Assembly: GCF_036320965.1 (NCBI RefSeq)
Contig: NC_092225.1
Coordinates: 77,888,613 to 77,952,612 of the forward strand
Source of the DNA: Panulirus ornatus
Taxonomy: Eukaryota > Arthropoda > Malacostraca > Decapoda > Palinuridae
Reading direction: 5' to 3'
Length of the DNA stretch: 64,000 bases
Positions 22,040-33,430 of this stretch are shown here, piece by piece. The notes under the pieces were generated by a model, which saw nothing but the letters and a program-made list of their open reading frames with translations, was not told the origin of the DNA and did no database searches. Position numbers and translations under genes: made by a program. Within the stretch, counting starts at the first letter, position 1. The number at the start of each line of letters is the position of its first letter.

Positions 22040-22490
22040 TAATACAACACCATGTTACGACTTCTTGTTACTATACCCTTTCCCCTGTGCTTTATTACCA
22101 CACTGTGTTACGAGACTTTATCATCACGCCGTGCAACTAGACCATATTGCCACACCCTGTCACTACGCCGTATTGCCACACCCTGTCACTACGCCGTACT
22201 GCCACACCCTGTCATTATTGCCGTATTGCCACACGCTGCCACTACGCCATACTGCCACACCCTGTCACTGCACCATTCTGCCACACCCTGTCACTCAGCC
22301 ATACTACCACACTGTGTCACTACACCTTTTTGGCACACCCTATCTCAACAACATAGTGCCGCACCCTGTATCTACAACATACTGCCACGCCCAGTCACTA
22401 CAGCATACTGGCGCACCCTGTCACTTCACCATGATACCACACCCTGTCACTGCACCACATACCCTGTCACGACCTGGCCACACCACGTCC
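22040..22490. repeat. Minisatellite, ~26-bp unit, degenerate, about 15 copies
   Basis: Units resemble GCCACACCCTGTCACTACGC followed by CATACT or CGTATT. Copies are regular between 22140 and 22300 and diverge at both ends. Cys/His-rich open frames across it are repeat products. Confidence 0.9.
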
Positions 22491-22885
22491 TCGTACCATG
22501 CCGTCATGCGGAGCCTCACTCCCTCAGGCAGCGGTAGGGGAGGCTACAACCCCATGAGAGCCGGATGCACCCCAGTCCTGCCCCCCTAGCGAGCGCCTAG
22601 CCACCGTGAGTTTTCCACCCCCGCCGTCTCCCCATTCCTCCCCAACTTGCGTCCCGCTAACATCCCAAATTACCTGCCTCCACGAACATTTGTTACGTAA
22701 AACTGAGCTCGCTGTTTTCAAAAAAGGAAGAAGAAAAAATATGCGGGGGTTTAGATAAATTAACTGCACAGTCTGGGAAGCTGTAGTTGATGAATGTTGC
22801 GTCAAGGGGTTAAGTGTGTACAGACTGGCGTAATATTCCTGACTCCCAGGTGCACAGTGGTGCCATCATGAGGTACCACCATAGT
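22491..22885. other. Spacer between two minisatellites
   Basis: No recognisable element. A short A-rich run lies near 22720-22738. Confidence 0.5.
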
Positions 22886-23190
22886 GCCACTCATGAGCAC
22901 GACGGTACCACCATCCTTGAGCACGACGTGACGACTCCTGAGGACGACGGTACGACCCTTGAGCACGACGGTACGACCCTTGAACACGACGGCACGACCC
23001 TTGAACACGACGGCACGACCCTTGAGCATGACGGTACGACCCTTGAGCACGACGGTGCGACCCTTGAGCACGACGGTACGACCCTTGAGCACGACGGTAC
23101 GACCCTTGAGCACGACGGTACGACCCTTGAGCACGACGGTACGACCCTTGAACACGACGGTACGACCCTTGAGCACGACGGTAAGAGCCT
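22886..23190. repeat. Minisatellite, 21-bp unit, about 14 copies
   Basis: The unit is ACGACCCTTGAGCACGACGG plus T. The middle copies are almost identical (GAGCACG or GAACACG) and the outer ones vary. Because 21 is divisible by 3, frames stay open on both strands (TTLEHDG-type repeats); this is not a gene. The unit equals one arm of the foldback family. Confidence 0.97.
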
Positions 23191-23290
23191 TGACCTCGAG
23201 GGTACGATCCTTGGGTGTGCTGGCCAGTTATGGGTCAGGCGAGAGGCCAGGCCATGTCACACCTGGGGTTCGTACCGTCGCTGTGGACTG
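22886..23290. mobile_element. Foldback element with one arm expanded
   Basis: The 21-bp array is followed by a loop-like segment (GGTCAGGCGAGAGGCCAGGCC, 23231-23251) and then TTCGTACCGTCG (23269-23280), the reverse complement of the array unit CGACGGTACGA. The layout copies the short foldback at 20.7 kb, but the left arm has been multiplied. Confidence 0.65.
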
Positions 23291-23595
23291 TTGAATCCCA
23301 GCGTCAGAGGTGGCAAAACAGATGCGCATCTAGTGGGGGTAAAACATCATTGTAAACCTCATTAAGACTTCGCCTATTGTAGGAACCCTGATTTAACGTG
23401 GACCAGTAATCATAGACATATGTTCGTTCATACTCTTACACACGTACGTACATACATACATACATACATACAGTCACACGATCCTCGACGATCCGCACTA
23501 TTAGATTCGAACCTTGTCACTCGACCCATGACGTTTACACGATTGATTTCTGGCGGCCTTAATGTCCAGGACGGAGGCAAGACTGATCCGTCTTC

Positions 23596-23960
23596 GACAT
23601 CATTTACAGTTCACAATGATCAGTCATCATTTACAGTTTACAATGATCAATCATCAACTTCAGTTTACAATGATCAGTCCTCATTTTCAGTTTACAGTGC
23701 TCATTCATCATTTACAGTATACAGTGATCATTCATCATTTACAATTTACATTGATCAGTCTTCATTTACAGTTTACAATGATCAGTCATCATCGTCATTT
23801 CAGTCATTATCACTGCGTCTGGACTGATCACTCATCATCATCATTTACTTTAGACTGATCAGTTACCATCATTCCTTTCAGTCGAGACTGATAATTCATC
23901 GTTTTAAACGATTGATCATTCATCGTCTTAGATTGATCATTCATCGTCATTCAGTCCAGA
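23596..23960. repeat. Minisatellite, ~27-bp unit, degenerate
   Basis: Copies of TCATCATTTACAGTTTACAA then TGATCAG, regular from 23600 to 23800 and fading into ATTCATC and ACTGATC repeats. Every unit carries TGATCA (BclI-type palindrome) or a one-base variant. Confidence 0.92.
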
Positions 23961-24169
23961 CTGATTATTCATCATCCGTCTAGACTAATCTGCCATCGTG
24001 ATACAGAGTCAGCATTGATCACTGGTCATCACTCAGCGTGTAGCTTGACCAAGCGTCATCATTTTCTCTAGCTGGTGAGTCGTCATGTGTTGGAATGAAG
24101 ACTGGACCACATTCATTCTGGAGTGACGATTGGTCATCTTTTAGATCACGTTCTGCTCTCCATCTTGAA

Positions 24170-24460
24170 GAGGTCACCATCACGGATAGGTCACTACCCT
24201 GGCCAGGTCACCATCCAGACCAGGTCACCATTTGGAATAGGACCCTGGCCAGGTCACCCTCTTGGCCAGATCACCATCCTGGACAGGTCACTACCCTGGC
24301 CAGGTCACCATCCTGGATAGGTCACTATTCTGGCCAGGTCACCATTCTCACCAGGTCACCATCCTGGCCAGGTCATCCTAGATAAGTCACTACTCTGGCC
24401 AGGTCACCATTCTCACCAGGTCACCATCCTGGCTAGGTCACCATCCTGGCCAGGTGGTCA
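24170..24460. repeat. Minisatellite, ~17-bp unit, degenerate
   Basis: Alternating GGCCAGGTCACCATCCT and TGGATAGGTCACTACCC forms. The array is irregular, with a higher-order period of about 34-36 bp. Confidence 0.9.
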
Positions 24461-25580
<1,120 letters not shown>

Positions 25581-25589
25581 ACACACACA

Positions 25590-25629
<40 letters not shown>
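25581..25629. repeat. (CA)n microsatellite
   Basis: CA units with one TA step near 25596. Confidence 0.97.
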
Positions 25630-25631
<2 letters not shown>

Positions 25632-26372
25632 TAGTGAGTCGTGGAAACAAAAATCATCACGAGTGTACAACGGGAAACATTCCTGCGTATCACCATGTCG
25701 CTGGGCACAGTGGAATGAAAGTGGCCAATACATCATCATTAGATGTTATCTGGACACGTAGCAGCAGGGGAACTTGAAAATATATGTTGGGAAAACTGAT
25801 CATGCAATGTTTGGGTTTCATTATGTGGTTAATGAAAACAAAAGAAAGGAAACCAGACTAACGGAGGAGACATAATAATGGAATCTATACATTTTTTCTT
25901 TTTTTAATTGATATAGATTGTGAAATGAAGTACCATAGCCCTAATACAGATGATAATTGTTGTGGAAGGTTTTGTGAAATTCTTAAATGGAAGAGGCAGA
26001 ATAGAGACACCTGTAGCTTTGAATAGCGAGGTAAGGTTAGTGATGAGAGAAACATAGTCCAGTGAGAGATGTCAGACAGCGAAGACAGCTTCGACATGTA
26101 CTGTGGTGAAGATATGAGCGGCGTACAGCCAACCAACTCTTGACTGTAAGAGCCGGGAACGAGTGAGGGAAGATGACCAGAGAACCTGTGGGAGGAATGT
26201 GGTCCACAGGACAGACGATCGTCCAGAATGTTTACGTAAATTCATCAAGTCGAATTTGTTGTGTCGTTCAAGACCCGCTGATCTGCCTAAGATGCCAGAG
26301 GAACTGGCTGCCCAGGAAGATATGAAAGATGTGTGGTGAGGAAGAAAACAAGTTGAAAAGTTTACACGATGG

Positions 26373-26373
<1 letters not shown>
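25630..26373. other. Unique spacer
   Basis: Open frames of 83 and 119 codons on the minus strand show no family motif. No repeat is seen. Confidence 0.45.
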
Positions 26374-26407
<34 letters not shown>

Positions 26408-26421
26408 CACACACACACACA
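26374..26421. repeat. (CA)n microsatellite
   Basis: CA units with one missing C (ACAACAC near 26406). Confidence 0.97.
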
Positions 26422-26616
26422 ACCAGAACATCAGCCCCTGTCCAATAACGTGATGGGATGATTACAACATTTATATGGGGCTCAGAAATTAACAACGGAA
26501 ATTAAGTGTAATTTCATTGGAGGTAAATTATGTGGGTATGACCCGTCGGCCCGTGATGTTCATTCCATGTTCCTCACCAGCGTCATACGACCGACGCTGT
26601 TTACGGTACATGTCTG

Positions 26617-27118
26617 AAGAACTCTGATTGGCTGCATGTAGTTAAGACTATATATATGGATGTAGAGGTCTGATTGGCTGCGTGTAGTTAAGACTATATA
26701 TATGGATGTAGAGGTCTGATTGGCTGCGTGTAGTTAGAACTATATATGAATGTAGAGGTCTGATTGGCTGCATGCAGTTAAGATTATATATGGATATAGA
26801 GGTCTGATTGGCTGCGTGTAGTTAGAACTATATATGAATGTAGAAGTCTGATTGGCTGCTTGTAGTTAGAACTATATATGGATGTAGAAGTCTGATTGGC
26901 TGCGTGTAGTTAGAACTATATATGGATGTAGAAGTCTGATTGGCTGCTTGTAGTTAGAATTATATATGGATGTAGAAGTCTGATTGGCTGCGTGTAGTTA
27001 GAACTATATATGGATGTAGAAGTCTGATTGGCTGCGTGTAGTTAGACCTATATATGGATGTAGAAGTCTGATTGGCTGCGTGTAGTTAGAACTATATATG
27101 GATGTAGAAGTCTGATTG
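26617..27118. repeat. Minisatellite, 44-bp unit, about 11 copies, with CCAAT-like and TATATAT motifs
   Basis: Each unit reads TCTGATTGGCTGCGTGTAGT then TAGAACTATATATGGATGTAGAAG. The first copies are 46-47 bp through a longer TATATATAT. Every unit has GATTGGCTG (an inverted CCAAT core) followed about 20 bp later by CTATATATGG. Copies are highly similar. No open frame is involved. Confidence 0.95.
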
Positions 27119-27984
27119 TTAACCTGAGTTTGTAACTTAAGAGGACGAGATTGTCGAGGGTGACCTGTGTCCTAATCCCTTCACCTGTTTCTTAATTAAT
27201 TCACCGCACAGTGGCGGCTGGTGTATTAATTTTCTGGTTCTCTCTGTCTGTATTCTGTCCTGACGATGTAATTATACGAAAGCGCTAGAAATTAAATTAT
27301 ATTATTGAAAGGCCTGTTGAGTAGAGAGCGCAGTCGTGTGATAAAAAGATACACCATTGTAGTGAAGCACATCTTGACTGGCTAACGTTTCGAAAAGAAA
27401 GTCGTTGAAAGAATTGATTAGTGAATAGATATATGAATGTATAATTAAGGCTGTGTGCAAAACCTAAATATTTATTTTCCAAAAGCTCGCCATATTTAGG
27501 TTTAAAACAAAAGCAATCCGAAATGACTAAGATTGTCTACTAAATGTAATTTGGGAGTTCATTGTAATTAGATTAGATTAGTTTAATATCATGGAAGTAT
27601 GTTTCGAAAGTTTTAACTAACATATTATTACATGAAACGTGCAAAATTATAATGTAAATGATTCTTACTAAACCCAAGTGTAAAAACTTATTTTCTGACT
27701 GAATTTCCTGTATAGGTATTAACTAAGTTTTTGTTTATCTTCTAGGCTGTGATGATGGAACAATATTTTTTTTCTATTTTTTCGAAACTGTAGCCAGTAA
27801 AGATAATGTATTTGTACAGTTCATTTCCTCTCACTCCCACAACATCTACTTCAGGAGAAGTGCTACTCCTTCCTTAGCTCTTGTTCTCTCACGACCCCCT
27901 GACTTTACTCCGAAGACCTTTCCAAACTTTTTTTGTCGTTAAACTTTTTTCTTTATCTTATTTTATTATTCTTTTTTTTAACAG
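27119..27984. other. AT-rich unique spacer
   Basis: About 0.85 kb of AT-rich sequence with no gene or repeat recognised, apart from T-rich runs. Confidence 0.5.
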
Positions 27985-28039
27985 ACAACCCAGTCGTGGG
28001 CCAAACAGGCCTCCTGTTGCCTGTCTTTCTAATGTAAAC

Positions 28040-28255
28040 TCATGTAAACCATTCTTCCTCCTTACCCTTGAGCTTTATGTCACTCAGAGCCAGAACATCC
28101 AGGTTTCTTTCCTCAAACTTACTGCGTGTCTCTTCTCTCTTCTCATCATGGTTACTTCCACACACATTTAGACAGCCTAGTACAGGTTTACGAGGAGGAT
28201 GAGCACTCTCCACTTGGCTCCTTCTTCTTCTCCGTCTTTTAGAAACGAAAAACAA
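28040..28255 (-). mobile_element. Family A LINE, endonuclease-domain fragment
   Basis: The minus strand reads LGCLNVCGSNHDEKREETR, then SKFEERNLDVLALSDIKLKG. This resembles the start of an APE-type endonuclease (the -LNV- opening and the later -LA(L)SETK- block with a catalytic Glu). Here the SETK position reads SDIK, so the predicted catalytic Glu is changed. The EERNLDV block recurs at 37.2 kb in a family A deletion copy. The fragment ends in a SINE-like module and is broken. Confidence 0.6.
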
Positions 28256-28330
28256 GGAGGGGGAGGGTTTCCAACCCCCGGCTCCCGTCCCCTTTAGTCG
28301 CCTTCTACGACACGCCGGGAATACGGAGGT
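28200..28330 (-). repeat. SINE-like module, 5' half
   Basis: The reverse complement of the block at 60600-60715: it contains the counterpart of GTAGAAGGCGACTAAA...GGGAGG...TTGTTTTT, here seen as AACAAGGAGGGGGAGGG and TTTAGTCGCCTTCTACGAC. It lies between the endonuclease fragment and the (TTA)n tract, and partly overlaps the fragment. Confidence 0.7.
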
Positions 28331-28370
28331 TGAATTCTTTCTCCCCTACCTCAGGGATCGTATTATCATA

Positions 28371-28374
28371 TTTA

Positions 28375-28424
<50 letters not shown>

Positions 28425-28432
28425 GTTATTAA

Positions 28433-28499
<67 letters not shown>

Positions 28500-28515
28500 G
28501 TTATTATTATTATTA

Positions 28516-28555
<40 letters not shown>

Positions 28556-28581
28556 CATTATTATTGTTATTAATATTATTA

Positions 28582-28619
<38 letters not shown>

Positions 28620-28635
28620 GTTATTATTATTATTT

Positions 28636-28730
<95 letters not shown>

Positions 28731-28747
28731 GCTATTATTATTATTAT
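28371..28747. repeat. (TTA)n microsatellite, about 375 bp
   Basis: The longest trinucleotide tract in the window, with sparse TCA, TTG and TAA interruptions. It yields long Asn, Leu or Ile open frames on both strands that are artefacts. Confidence 0.98.
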
Positions 28748-28955
28748 ACAACCACAGTACCCCTTTTATAAAAAGAAGTCTTTTGGCTTTAACCTTAGGA
28801 CTTCACATCCAGTTGCTCCTTCAACTATGTGCCCTCATTAGCAGGGGGCAGGATGGAATCATTTGACACTAGAATGTCGTTGACGAGGCAGTACTCTCCT
28901 CCGTCAGCTGATGATGATACAGCCTCGCCAAAAGTGACTACACTCGCGGTGTGAG

Positions 28956-30908
28956 ATGAAGCACTCGTCAACACACCTAACGCGGGAAATGGCGATCAAG
29001 TATGTATATATATATTTTTGCAGGGAAAAAATGCAATTGAGTGGGAGAAGTATAAAAGAAAGAGACAGGAGGTCAAGAGAAAGGTGCAAGAGGTGGAAAA
29101 AAAGGGCAAATGAGAGTTGGGGTGAGAGACTATCAGTAAATTTTAGGGAGAATAAAAAGATGTTCTGGAAGGAGGTAAATAGGGTGCGTAAGACAAGGGA
29201 GCAAATGGGAACTTCAGTGAAGGGCGTAAATGGGGAGGTGATAACAAGTAGCGGTGATGTGAGAAGGAGATGGAATGAGTATTTTGAAGGTTTGTTGAAT
29301 GTGTCTGATGACAGAGTGGCAGATATAGGGTGTTTTGGTCGAGGTGGTGTGCAAAGTGAGAGGGTTAGGGAAAATGAGTTGGTAAACAGAGAAGAGGTAG
29401 TAAAAGCTTTGCGGAAGATGAAAGCCGGCAAGGCAGCAGGTTTGGATGGTATTGCAGTGGAATTTATTAAGAAAGGGGGTGACTGTATTGTTGACTGGTT
29501 GGTAAGGTTATTTAATGTATGTATGACTCATGGTGAGGTGCCTGAGGATTGGCGGAATGCGTGCATAGTGCCATTGTACAAAGGCAAAGGGGATAAGAGT
29601 GAGTGCTCAAATTACAGAGGTATAAGTTTGTTGAGTATTCCTGGTAAATTATATGGGAGGGTATTGATTGAGAGGGTGAAGGCATGTACAGAGCATCAGA
29701 TTGGGGAAGAGCAGTGCGGTTTCAGAAGTGGTAGAGGATGTGTGGATCAGGTGTTTGCTTTGAAGAATGTATGTGAGAAATACTTAGAAAAGCAAATGGA
29801 TTTGTATGTAGCATTTATGGATCTGGAGAAGGCATATGATAGAGTTGATAGAGTTGCTCTGTGGAAGGTATTAAGAATATATGGTGTGGGAGGCAAGTTG
29901 TTAGAAGCAGTGAAAAGTTTTTATCGAGGATGTAAGGCATGTGTACGTGTAGGAAGAGAGGAAAGTGATTGGTTCTCAGTGAATGTAGGTTTGCGGCAGG
30001 GGTGTGTGATGTCTCCATGGTTGTTTAATTTGTTTATGGATGGGGTTGTAAGGGAGGTAAATGCAAGAGTCCTGGAAAGAGGGGCAAGTATGAAGTCTGT
30101 TGGGGATGAGAGAGCTTGGGAAGTGAGTCAGTTGTTGTTCGCTGATGATACAGCGCTGGTGGCTGATTCATGTGAGAAACTGCAGAAGCTGGTGACTGAG
30201 TTTGGTAAAGTGTGTGGAAGAAGAAAGTTGAGAGTAAATGTGAATAAGAGCAAGGTTATTAGGTACAGTAGGGGTGAGGGTCAAGTCAATTGGGAGGTGA
30301 GTTTGAATGGAGAAAAACTGGAGGAAGTGAAGTGTTTTAGATATCTGGGAGTGGATCTGTCAGCGGATGGAACCATGGAAGCGGAAGTGGATCATAGGGT
30401 GGGGGAGGGGGCGAAAATTTTGGGAGCCTTGAAAAATGTGTGGAAGTCGAGAACATTATCTCGGAAAGCAAAAATGGGTATGTTTGAGGGAATAGTGGTT
30501 CCAACAATGTTGTATGGTTGCGAGGCGTGGGCTATGGATAGAGATGTGCGCAGGAGGATGGATGTGCTGGAAATGAGATGTTTGAGGACAATGTGTGGTG
30601 TGAGGTGGTTTGATCGAGTAAGTAACGTAAGGGTAAGAGAGATGTGTGGAAATAAAATGAGCGTGGTTGAGAGAGCAGAAGAGGGTGTTTTGAAATGGTT
30701 TGGGCACATGGAGAGAATGAGTGAGGAGAGATTGACCAAGAGGATATATGTGTCGGAGGTGGAGGGAACGAGGAGAAGAGGGAGACCAAATTGGAGGTGG
30801 AAAGATGGAGTGAAAAAGATTTTGTGTGATCGGGGCCTGAACATGCAGGAGGGTGAAAGGAGGGCAAGAAATAGAGTGAATTGGAGTCATGTGGTATACA
30901 GGGGTTGA
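28956..30908 (+). CDS. Family A LINE reverse transcriptase, 650 codons, 5' truncated
   Basis: This is the longest open frame in the window. Residues 1-20 come from the SINE-like tail and TA repeat and are not LINE protein; the LINE part starts at about residue 22. Residues 30-80 form a charged linker, and RT begins near 150. Core blocks are RKMKAGKAAGLDG (153-165), YKGKGDKSECSNYRGISLLS (208-227), motif A FMDLEKAYD (287-295, catalytic Asp 289), LRQGCVMSP (346-354) and LLFADDTAL (393-401, catalytic Asp pair 397-398). After RT come a VPTMLYGCEAWAMDR block (515-529) and a basic C-terminus with RRRGRPNWRWKDGVKK (606-621). Catalytic residues are intact, but the N-terminal endonuclease is absent, so this copy should be unable to move by itself. 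The closest clade by motif style is RTE. Confidence 0.9.
   Translation: MKHSSTHLTREMAIKYVYIYFCREKMQLSGRSIKERDRRSRERCKRWKKRANESWGERLSVNFRENKKMFWKEVNRVRKTREQMGTSVKGVNGEVITSSGDVRRRWNEYFEGLLNVSDDRVADIGCFGRGGVQSERVRENELVNREEVVKALRKMKAGKAAGLDGIAVEFIKKGGDCIVDWLVRLFNVCMTHGEVPEDWRNACIVPLYKGKGDKSECSNYRGISLLSIPGKLYGRVLIERVKACTEHQIGEEQCGFRSGRGCVDQVFALKNVCEKYLEKQMDLYVAFMDLEKAYDRVDRVALWKVLRIYGVGGKLLEAVKSFYRGCKACVRVGREESDWFSVNVGLRQGCVMSPWLFNLFMDGVVREVNARVLERGASMKSVGDERAWEVSQLLFADDTALVADSCEKLQKLVTEFGKVCGRRKLRVNVNKSKVIRYSRGEGQVNWEVSLNGEKLEEVKCFRYLGVDLSADGTMEAEVDHRVGEGAKILGALKNVWKSRTLSRKAKMGMFEGIVVPTMLYGCEAWAMDRDVRRRMDVLEMRCLRTMCGVRWFDRVSNVRVREMCGNKMSVVERAEEGVLKWFGHMERMSEERLTKRIYVSEVEGTRRRGRPNWRWKDGVKKILCDRGLNMQEGERRARNRVNWSHVVYRG
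28965..29004 (+). repeat. SINE-like 3' tail fragment
   Basis: CCTAACGCGGGAAATGGCGA followed by TCAAGTATG and a short TA run, the same order as the module ends at 57.7 and 61.0 kb. The LINE starts straight after the TA run. Confidence 0.6.
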
Positions 30909-31097
30909 CGTGCTGTCAGTGGATTGAAGCAAGGCATGTGAAGCGTCTGGGGTAAACCATGGAAAGCTGTGTAGGTATGTATATTTGCGTGTGTGGACGT
31001 GTGTATGTACATGTGTATGGGGGGGGGGGGGTTGGGCCATTTCTTTCGTCTGTTTCCTTGCGCTACCTCGCAAACGCGGGAGACAGCGACAAAGTAT
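29016..31097 (+). mobile_element. Family A LINE, 5'-truncated copy, about 2.1 kb
   Basis: Contains the 650-codon frame and a short 3' untranslated region: GACGTGCTGTCAGTGGATTG, a TATGTATATTTGCGTG stretch, a G run (31020-31031), then TTGCGCTACCTCGCAAACGC with GGGAGACAGCGACAAAGTATA and an A run leading into (TA)n. The 5' side adjoins a TA run and a SINE-like tail. It differs from the copy at 34.9-36.4 kb by only a few substitutions, so it is young. Confidence 0.93.

Positions 31098-31179
<82 letters not shown>
31097..31179. repeat. A run plus (TA)n at the LINE 3' end
   Basis: About 17 A followed by about 32 TA units, directly after AAAGTAT. Confidence 0.97.
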
Positions 31180-31181
<2 letters not shown>

Positions 31182-31448
31182 AGAGACAAGTAAAGATTCC
31201 AACAGACAACTTGTCCTAAACCATGAAACCGCGGGTGTCTGAACACAGCAATGGCCTCGGGCGCTCCGGGCCAAATAATTTTATAGCGGGCCGCAGAAAT
31301 CGGACAGGGGTCGTTCTTGTTGTGTAAATGAACAGCACACCAAGGGAAATAATTCTGTCACTGAGAGACATTACACATCCTGTGGCGTTTTCAACTTTTA
31401 ATTTCGAAGTGATGGTATGCGGTAGAGGTCGGAGGTCAGACACCAGCT

Positions 31449-31485
<37 letters not shown>

Positions 31486-32064
31486 CTACATCGATTTGTT
31501 GATGTTGACCTCTTCTGTTCTGGCTGGGTCTGCCCGCCCTCCAGTGTGGGTTCTTGACCAGTGTCGACTTGAGGCTCGTTTTTGTGTAGTTGTGACACAC
31601 GTTGACGTGTGGAGTTACAACTGAGATGCTCTGCTTGCACATACATTGGGAACTCGTCTGTCTTGGAGAAGGTTTACAGTAAAGTATTCATCACAGACAC
31701 CTGGCAACCTGTTCTGAATCTAACCCATTTGCCTCCGTCATTATAAACGACTCCCGCGTACTGCATGGTGTGTGTGTGCGTCCGTCCGACCGACCATGTG
31801 GTTGTACTGTAGTTGTCTGACGTGTGTTGTTCAGCTGTATGCGGAGAGCACAAGGTACACGACCCCACAGTGAGAGCCCCACAGCCTGGCGGTGCCCCCA
31901 GTGTGTGTGCTGAGCGACATTTCACTGGTAGAATACGATGTCTCAGATGGAGCGTTGACTACGGCAGACGTGTCGGTAAAATGATCGATTTTCGAGAGAT
32001 GTCTGAAATTGATTTGATTATCATATTATCACCATCATCGTCCATGTTTTTTACATCGATGTGA
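31180..32064. other. Spacer
   Basis: Includes a (CA)n tract at 31450-31484. No gene is recognised. An 83-codon plus-strand frame (31813-32064) has no motif. Confidence 0.5.
31450..31484. repeat. (CA)n microsatellite
   Basis: A clean CA run. Confidence 0.96.
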
Positions 32065-32065
32065 T

Positions 32066-32150
32066 GGATAATTGATTACATTCTCAGCCATCAATAATTG
32101 ATTACAGTCTTATCCATCAATAGTAATTGATTACATTTTGATCCATCACA
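32066..32150. repeat. Three near-copies of an AATTGATTACA block
   Basis: ATAATTGATTACATT, ATAATTGATTACAGT and GTAATTGATTACATT occur at about 35-bp spacing, each followed by a CCATCA phrase. They are homeodomain-like AT motifs or a decayed minisatellite. Confidence 0.75.
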
Positions 32151-32289
32151 TTAGGTTAGCCACATCCTTGCTCACCTGCCTCAGTTCAGTACCGGCGCGG
32201 TGGACTCACAGGTATTATCTGTGGTTTGGTGTGTCCGAAGTGAGATTGATCGTTCGTATGCATGACGCCCCACGGGTGACCTCCCCAGC

Positions 32290-32620
32290 CCTCTGTATCC
32301 CTCTTACCCTAATGCTGGGTTATTACCTGCTCCCTGGTCACTTCATGTTAGGGTCATGACTTAGTCCTCTCTCACGCCGTATTGGGTCATGACCTACTCC
32401 TTAGGTCATGACCTGACGCTCCTTTACACCATGTTGGGTCATTACCCACCCTGTCATTCTGTGGTGGGTCATGAACTGCCCCTCTCTCACACCTTGTTGG
32501 GTCATGAACTCTGTCACACCATATTAGGGCATAACTAATCCCTATTATCCCATGACGGTTTGGGATGATATAATCCCCATTATTCCGTGTTAGGATGTGA
32601 CCTGATCACCGTTACTGAGT
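32290..32620. repeat. Degenerate GGGTCATGACCT-type repeat
   Basis: About ten irregular copies of TTGGGTCATGACCT-like text spaced 25-40 bp apart, too diverged for a fixed unit. TCATGA is palindromic. Confidence 0.7.
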
Positions 32621-32849
32621 GCTGGGATTTAACTGCCTTCATTGCCATACTCCATATTGTTATGTGCTCTGCCTGCATTACCATACACCATATTGGGATG
32701 TGACTCTCCCACCATTACCATACTCCATGTTGGGATGTGCTCTACCTTCATTACTCCACGGTGGTGGTGTTTGTCTTGGGTCGCACATAATTCATTGTCT
32801 GGTGGTGTCGTGTGTCTGTTTTGCCAGAGCCGTGTCCTTATGTTGTCCC

Positions 32850-33135
32850 TCACTCCTCTGGTGAGTCGTGACCTGGTCTCCCTCACTCTCACTAGGACCG
32901 CGACCTGGTCTCCCTCACTCCCTTTAGGACTGTGACCTGGTCTCCCTCACTCCCACTTGGCCCGTGACCTCGTCTCCCTCACTCCCACTTTGCCCGTGAC
33001 CTGATCTCGTTCACTTCCTTTAGGACCGTGACCTGGTCTCCTCCATTCCCACTAGGACAGTGACTTGGTCTCCTTCACTCCCACTAGGACCGTGACCTGG
33101 TCTCCCTCACTTCCTCTTGGATCGTGACCTGACCT
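32850..33135. repeat. Minisatellite, 32-bp unit, about 8 copies
   Basis: The unit is AGGACCGTGACCTGGTCTCC then CTCACTCCCACT. Neighbouring copies differ by one to four bases. Confidence 0.93.
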
Positions 33136-33430
33136 CTTCCCTTCCCATGTTTCATACACCGGGTCATGAACTGGTCCCTCTCGTTCGATGTAGGACGGCG
33201 ACCTCCTCCCGTTAATGTGGACCTCGACCCGCACCATGTGAGTCCTTGACTGACCTGCGTTGAGTGAGGCTGTGTCTGGCCTGGCCTGGGATGACCCGGT
33301 GCGCCCACACAGGCAGGAGTCATGACCTGCACCTCATCTCCACACCCTGCATTAACCGCTCGTCTCGGACACTTTGTTATATGTCGTTGATATTCGCCTC
33401 AGCTGTAGATTAATAGGTAGTCGGTGGCCG
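33136..33430. other. Spacer
   Basis: No element recognised. It continues the TCATGACC-type flavour weakly. Confidence 0.45.

Noticed and set aside
30456..31274. 272-codon minus-strand frame, and similar 111- to 205-codon minus frames opposite the other LINE copies
   Set aside because: They lie antisense to the RT C-terminal domain and recur only because the LINE copies recur. The plus-strand frame holds the known motifs.
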